The position numbers and the translations under genes are program-made. The notes below the pieces were generated by a model. It had not been told where the DNA came from and ran no database searches. It saw nothing but the letters and a program-made list of their open reading frames with translations. From assembly GCA_019312685.1 (NCBI GenBank), contig JAFDCR010000160.1, forward strand, positions 1 to 8,967: DNA of 8,967 nt, given 5' to 3'. The number at the start of each line of letters is the position of its first letter. Position 1 is the first letter of the stretch. Source of the stretch: Deltaproteobacteria bacterium (GTDB lineage Bacteria > Desulfobacterota > Desulfobulbia > Desulfobulbales > BM004). Below are positions 6,589-8,967 of the stretch, one piece after another.

Positions 6589-6644
6589 ACCCGTTTTCGC
6601 ATTAACCAAATTACGACAGTTTTATAAATATCAGGAGTTTTCCC

Positions 6645-6839
6645 ATGGCAAAAAAATGTGAGATCTGCGGCAAAGGGCCGCTAACAGGCAATAATGTCAG
6701 CCATGCCCACAATAAAACAAGACGGCGCTGGCTTCCAAACCTCCAGCGGGTAAGAATGGCGACCAAGGACGGCAACAGCATCCATGTGCGCGTATGTACC
6801 CGTTGTATTCGCTCAGGAGCAGTTATCAAGCCGGCATAG
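6645..6839 (+). CDS. rpmB: Large-subunit ribosomal protein bL28
   Basis: This 64-residue bL28 opens with [20 protein letters not shown], the conserved N-terminus. [11 protein letters not shown] (24-34) and [12 protein letters not shown] (47-58) complete the family pattern. It is the zinc-binding (C+) form: C5, C8, C51 and C54 make a four-cysteine site. AGGAG lies seven bases before the ATG. The gene has its own promoter (6560-6588). It stands alone, not with rpmG as in many other bacteria, and is followed after 64 bp by an unrecognised small gene. Confidence 0.97.
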   Translation: MAKKCEICGKGPLTGNNVSHAHNKTRRRWLPNLQRVRMATKDGNSIHVRVCTRCIRSGAVIKPA

Positions 6840-6903
6840 TGTTTTATTCTTTCCTTGCAGCATCAATCCAAAAAAATTCCGGAGCCTGCAGCTATTTCCC
6901 AAA

Positions 6904-7161
6904 ATGACTGACCAGCAACTGACATACCTTTCATATGAAGAGGCAATAAAATTTGTCGGTGCCATTCAGGAAGAAGAGCACCCGAATGAAAACAACAGGC
7001 GCATCTTCACCGTGTATGATGTCAAAGGCAATGAAATGTGCTGGTTTGATGCGGAAGAAATAATCGCAATTGTCGCGCCCGGCAAGGTGAATCCCAAGAA
7101 AGCCGAAATCCAGCCTCTGGTAGAGGATTATATCCTTAACCACATTCCAGACTGGGATTAA
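6904..7161 (+). CDS. Small hypothetical protein (85 aa)
   Basis: I do not recognise this family. The frame stays open back to 6784, overlapping rpmB, but the first ATG after rpmB, at 6904, gives a normal soluble protein starting MTDQQLTYLSYEEAIKFVGA; the upstream part overlaps rpmB and reads like non-coding DNA. It is acidic with mixed helix and strand: a helix around 10-24, strands RIFTVYDV (33-40) and MCWFDAEEIIAIVAP (45-59), and a C-terminal helix ending in HIPDWD. There is one cysteine and no membrane segment. The ATG lacks a Shine-Dalgarno at normal distance (GGAG is 19 bases away), so it may depend on translation from rpmB, 64 bp upstream. Its TAA overlaps the stop of the convergent SDR gene in the shared palindrome TTAA. 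Codon pattern and conserved-looking strands make it likely real. Confidence 0.7.
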   Translation: MTDQQLTYLSYEEAIKFVGAIQEEEHPNENNRRIFTVYDVKGNEMCWFDAEEIIAIVAPGKVNPKKAEIQPLVEDYILNHIPDWD

Positions 7162-7994
7162 GAGTCCAGTATACCATCCGGTATTTCAGGCACCCGCTCG
7201 CCGCCGAGAACATAACCCCCGTCAAGACGCAAGACCGCCCCGGTTATAAAATCAGCATCCTTGATTAGAAAAAGGACCGCCTTTACCGCCTCCTCTAGTT
7301 TACCGGTGCGCTGGAGCAGCGTATGTTTGCATAAAGACGTTTTTTCGCTCTCTGACAAAATTTCCCATCCCCTTGTGCCTTCTCCATGCCTGGTTTCAAA
7401 AAAACCGAGCATCAGCTCATTGACCCTTATCGCAGGTGCCGCCTCTCGGGCCCATGATTCGGTAAAGGATGAGATTGCCCGGTTTGCAGCAGCATAGCCA
7501 TCGTTAAATATCAGCCCCGCAGGCCCGGAACGGGCGACAATTCCGGCAATGGATGAAATATTTATGATTACACCCTCTCCGGAATTCTTCATGAGCGGCA
7601 AGGCATTGTGTACGACTAACCACTTTGCTTTAACGGTGGTATCCATTTCCAGATCCCATTGTTCCCTGTTGACTTCCAGGTCATATGAACCATGCACCAC
7701 AGGCATGCCGCCGCGTTCAATATTATTTACCAGGATATGCAGAGCCCCGAATCGGGCCTGAATGTTTTCAACAAGACTTTTCACCTGATCTGCCTCACGA
7801 AGATCGACCTTGACTGCAAGATGGTTTCCGCCAAGTCCGGCAAACTCCTTTTGCATTTTTTCTGCTTCTTCCGGCCAATCGGTATGAAAGGGCAGGACAA
7901 TTTTTGCCCCGTTTTGTGCAAGGGCCCGCCCAATTGCCAGCCCAATCCCTTTACTGGCACCAAGAATCAAGGCAACCTTATTTTTTATCTCCAT
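7158..7994 (-). CDS. SDR-family oxidoreductase with altered active site
   Basis: This 278-residue protein is a classical-type short-chain dehydrogenase/reductase fold. It has the nucleotide-binding GASKGIG (12-18), the acidic VDLRE (63-67), NNI (90-92), INISSIAG (144-151) and the C-terminal TGAVLRLDGGYV (251-262). The catalytic Ser (S148) and Tyr (Y167) can be placed, but the YxxxK lysine is N171 (YAAAN; codon AAC, no near Lys codon in frame) and the tetrad Asn position is probably T120. The Ser-Tyr gap is 19 residues instead of about 13. It may therefore be a weak or non-redox member, or bind NAD(P)(H) differently. The substrate is unknown. AGGAG eight to ten bases upstream supports the ATG, and a candidate promoter lies at 8026-8054. 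There is no signal peptide. Best described as FabG-like. Confidence 0.88.
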   Translation of the reverse strand: MEIKNKVALILGASKGIGLAIGRALAQNGAKIVLPFHTDWPEEAEKMQKEFAGLGGNHLAVKVDLREADQVKSLVENIQARFGALHILVNNIERGGMPVVHGSYDLEVNREQWDLEMDTTVKAKWLVVHNALPLMKNSGEGVIINISSIAGIVARSGPAGLIFNDGYAAANRAISSFTESWAREAAPAIRVNELMLGFFETRHGEGTRGWEILSESEKTSLCKHTLLQRTGKLEEAVKAVLFLIKDADFITGAVLRLDGGYVLGGERVPEIPDGILDS

Positions 7995-8025
7995 AAGGTA
8001 TTCTCCTATTCCAGATATTTCTCAA

Positions 8026-8054
8026 AAAATAGATGAATAACAATATGATAGCAA
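8026..8054 (-). promoter_or_regulatory. Candidate promoter of the SDR gene
   Basis: On the minus strand TTGCTA (8049-8054), 17 bases, then TATTTT (8026-8031). Each hexamer matches four of six consensus bases. It is 31 bases upstream of the start codon. A modest match in AT-rich DNA. Confidence 0.35.
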
Positions 8055-8069
8055 GGAGAAAAACAGTGG

Positions 8070-8093
8070 GTAAGGCAATGAGGCACTGAGGCA
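8070..8093 (+). repeat. Octamer tandem repeat NTGAGGCA x3
   Basis: GTAAGGCA, ATGAGGCA and CTGAGGCA follow one another in exact 8-base phase. The core TRAGGCA resembles the GTAAGGA and CTGAGGA heptads elsewhere in the window with one extra C. Confidence 0.65.
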
Positions 8094-8137
8094 CAAAGAA
8101 AAAAATGTCATATAAAATCGTGCAAAGTTATTAAAGG

Positions 8138-8156
8138 ATGACATTATTGGTGTCAT
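8138..8156. promoter_or_regulatory. TGTCAT dyad, possible regulator site
   Basis: ATGACA and TGTCAT form a perfect 6-bp inverted repeat with a 7-bp spacer (19 bp in all). A further copy TGTCATAT at 8106-8113 repeats 8151-8158 in direct orientation, 45 bp apart. The site is about 140 bp upstream of the SDR start, so a link to that gene is uncertain. Confidence 0.3.
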
Positions 8157-8172
8157 ATCGATCGGAGGGAGA

Positions 8173-8212
8173 AATCTTGAATCCTTGGCCCCTTGAATCC
8201 TTGAATCCTTTG
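8173..8212 (-). repeat. Octamer tandem repeat of ATCCTTGA, about 5 units
   Basis: In plus-strand order the units are AATCTTGA, ATCCTTGG, CCCCTTGA, ATCCTTGA and ATCCTTTG, all in 8-base phase. On the minus strand the unit is TCAAGGAT, so it again carries an AAGGA core, and it lies downstream of the minus-strand Fe-S gene. Confidence 0.7.
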
Positions 8213-8291
8213 ACCAGGGCACTCGTAGAATTCCAGGCTTTTCGTCAACAAGCAAAACAGCCAATTTTATTACAAGATGTTATCCATTAAC

Positions 8292-8409
8292 AAATGAGAA
8301 ATTTCGTTCAAAGTCAAGGATTGCGAAAAATTTGCCCGCAGGCATATAAATGATATTCCGAGGATCAAATTTTGAGCATGACGCAGAGATTGAACGAAAT
8401 TTCTCATTT
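8292..8409. repeat. 118-bp inverted-repeat element (MITE/REP-like) overlapping a stop codon
   Basis: The outer arms AAATGAGAAATTTCGTTCAA (8292-8311) and its exact complement (8390-8409) are a perfect 20-bp inverted repeat. A second inner pair, AAAATTTG (8327-8334) and CAAATTTT (8366-8373), is nested inside, with unmatched segments of 15 and 16 bases between the pairs and a 31-base loop. There is no open reading frame inside. The right arm contains the TGA stop (8404-8406) of the minus-strand Fe-S gene. The form fits a small non-autonomous mobile element or large REP-type palindrome; a clear target-site duplication is not visible. With no U run it is a poor intrinsic terminator, though the hairpin could protect the 3' end of the mRNA. 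Confidence 0.7.
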
Positions 8410-8967
8410 ATTTATCTCGCCACGGGCGGTAACTACGACCTCTTCAAGGGGAATATCCATACCGGCCTGCTTCAGGGCCTCCTTGATGATCATGCGCATA
8501 CCTCCGCAGCAGGGTACTTCCATGATTGCCAGTTTGATGCTTTGAGGTTTTGCCTCCTGGAAAACTTCGACAAATTTCTGGACATAGCCATTCACATCAT
8601 CAAACTTGGGACAGCCCATCATTATTACCCTGCCTGCAAGAAAATCCCTGTGAAAATTGGGATAGGCAACAGGTACGCAGTCGGCAGCAACCAAAAGATC
8701 GGCATTCTTCAAAAACGGTGCCTTGGCAGGGACCAGGCGGATCTGCACCGGCCAGTGGGTAAGGGCCGAGCCCGTCTTTTCCGGGGCGAAATCAAACCGC
8801 GGCCTGTTTGCCGCCTGACATGGTGTTTCGAACTTAACATTTCCAAGTCCCGACGGAACAGCGGCAGACTGTGCTTTTATATCCTCGGTTTTCCTGTTTT
8901 TCAGTAACTCCATAACAGCTTCCTCATCAAATTCATCCTCTTCACGCTCAACGATCTTCAGATCACC
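8404..8967 (-). CDS. C-terminal part of a ferredoxin-type 4Fe-4S protein (cut by window edge)
   Basis: The frame stays open from the stop at 8404 to the window end, giving 187 residues. The ATG at 8911-8913 is internal: the 18 codons before it (GDLKIVEREEDEFDEEAV) continue the same protein and match the stretch that normally follows the second Fe-S motif in a family of 4Fe-4S proteins common in Desulfobacterota and other anaerobes. The N-terminal ferredoxin cysteines would lie outside the window. The visible part has the family landmarks LTHWPVQIRLVP, a hydrophobic strand ending AADCVP, FHRDFL, MGCPKFDD and MEVPCCGG. Four cysteines in these (counting from the internal Met, 79, 101, 135 and 136) are candidates for redox or metal ligation. 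It is soluble, and the reaction is unknown. The last codons and stop lie at and in the inverted-repeat element at 8292-8409. Confidence 0.82.
   Translation of the reverse strand, partial: GDLKIVEREEDEFDEEAVMELLKNRKTEDIKAQSAAVPSGLGNVKFETPCQAANRPRFDFAPEKTGSALTHWPVQIRLVPAKAPFLKNADLLVAADCVPVAYPNFHRDFLAGRVIMMGCPKFDDVNGYVQKFVEVFQEAKPQSIKLAIMEVPCCGGMRMIIKEALKQAGMDIPLEEVVVTARGEINK

Larger units (their letters stand above)
7995..8403. other. 409-bp intergenic region rich in short repeats
   Basis: No gene is visible on either strand; the frames here are broken and compositionally simple. From left to right it holds a candidate SDR promoter, a TGAGGCA octamer tract, three copies of TGTCAT in mixed orientation, an ATCCTTGA octamer tract, about 75 bp without recognisable structure, and the inverted-repeat element that runs into the end of the Fe-S gene. 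Confidence 0.7.

Noticed and set aside
6784..6903. N-terminal extension of the small hypothetical gene into rpmB
   Set aside because: The extra 40 residues overlap rpmB in another frame and look like non-coding translation; the ATG at 6904 starts the protein-like part.
8022..8264. Minus-strand ORF of 80 codons in the repeat-rich intergenic region
   Set aside because: It is formed from the octamer repeat tracts and pyrimidine-rich DNA and has no ribosome binding site or recognisable domain.
8350..8907. Plus-strand open frame of 185 codons opposite the Fe-S gene
   Set aside because: It is the antisense shadow of the Fe-S protein gene, begins inside the inverted-repeat element, has no ribosome binding site, and the opposite frame carries clear family motifs.
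8911..8913. ATG as the start of the Fe-S gene
   Set aside because: The frame continues to the window edge and the 18 upstream codons match the family, so this Met is internal.

Overview
The window looks like chromosomal DNA of a Desulfobacterota (former Deltaproteobacteria) bacterium, most plausibly from the sulfate-reducer side of that phylum. The evidence is the mixture of families: an XXXCH/amphi-Trp protein (typical of Desulfobacterota), System II cytochrome c biogenesis (ResB + CcsA), a stand-alone DUF362 protein, a ferredoxin-type Fe-S protein of a kind common in these anaerobes, and a zinc-ribbon L28. Base composition is moderate, with AT-rich intergenic DNA. There is no CRISPR array, no tRNA or rRNA and no transposase gene. 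Most of the window is ordinary chromosome.

Left part (1-2674, + strand): the last 48 codons of an unidentified gene, a repeat tract, then a DUF362 protein and a PMT/ArnT-type membrane glycosyltransferase that look like a two-gene unit. Middle (2701-3820, - strand): an XXXCH protein convergent with the glycosyltransferase, then an orphan receiver-domain response regulator, followed by about 400 bp with no convincing gene. Next (4228-6419, - strand): ccsA and resB, two bases apart, which together form the heme-handling cytochrome c synthase. They diverge from rpmB (6645-6839, + strand). The 225 bp between resB and rpmB hold back-to-back promoters, and an intrinsic-terminator-like hairpin sits in the resB leader directly before its ribosome binding site. 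After rpmB come a small unrecognised protein (6904-7161) and, tail to tail with it, an SDR-family protein lacking the catalytic lysine (7158-7994, - strand). Right part: 400 bp of repeat-rich intergenic DNA, then the C-terminal part of an Fe-S protein (8404-8967, - strand) that runs off the window.

The most unusual feature is the intergenic DNA. At least five tracts are built from short units with exact 7- or 8-bp periodicity. Most share a purine-rich core like YRAGG(C)A on one strand. Two of them begin exactly at the stop codon of the preceding gene, on that gene's strand. A separate 118-bp element with 20-bp perfect inverted ends carries the stop codon of the Fe-S gene. Together these suggest several families of small dispersed elements colonising 3' ends of genes. 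I see no complete new enzymatic or defence system in the window.
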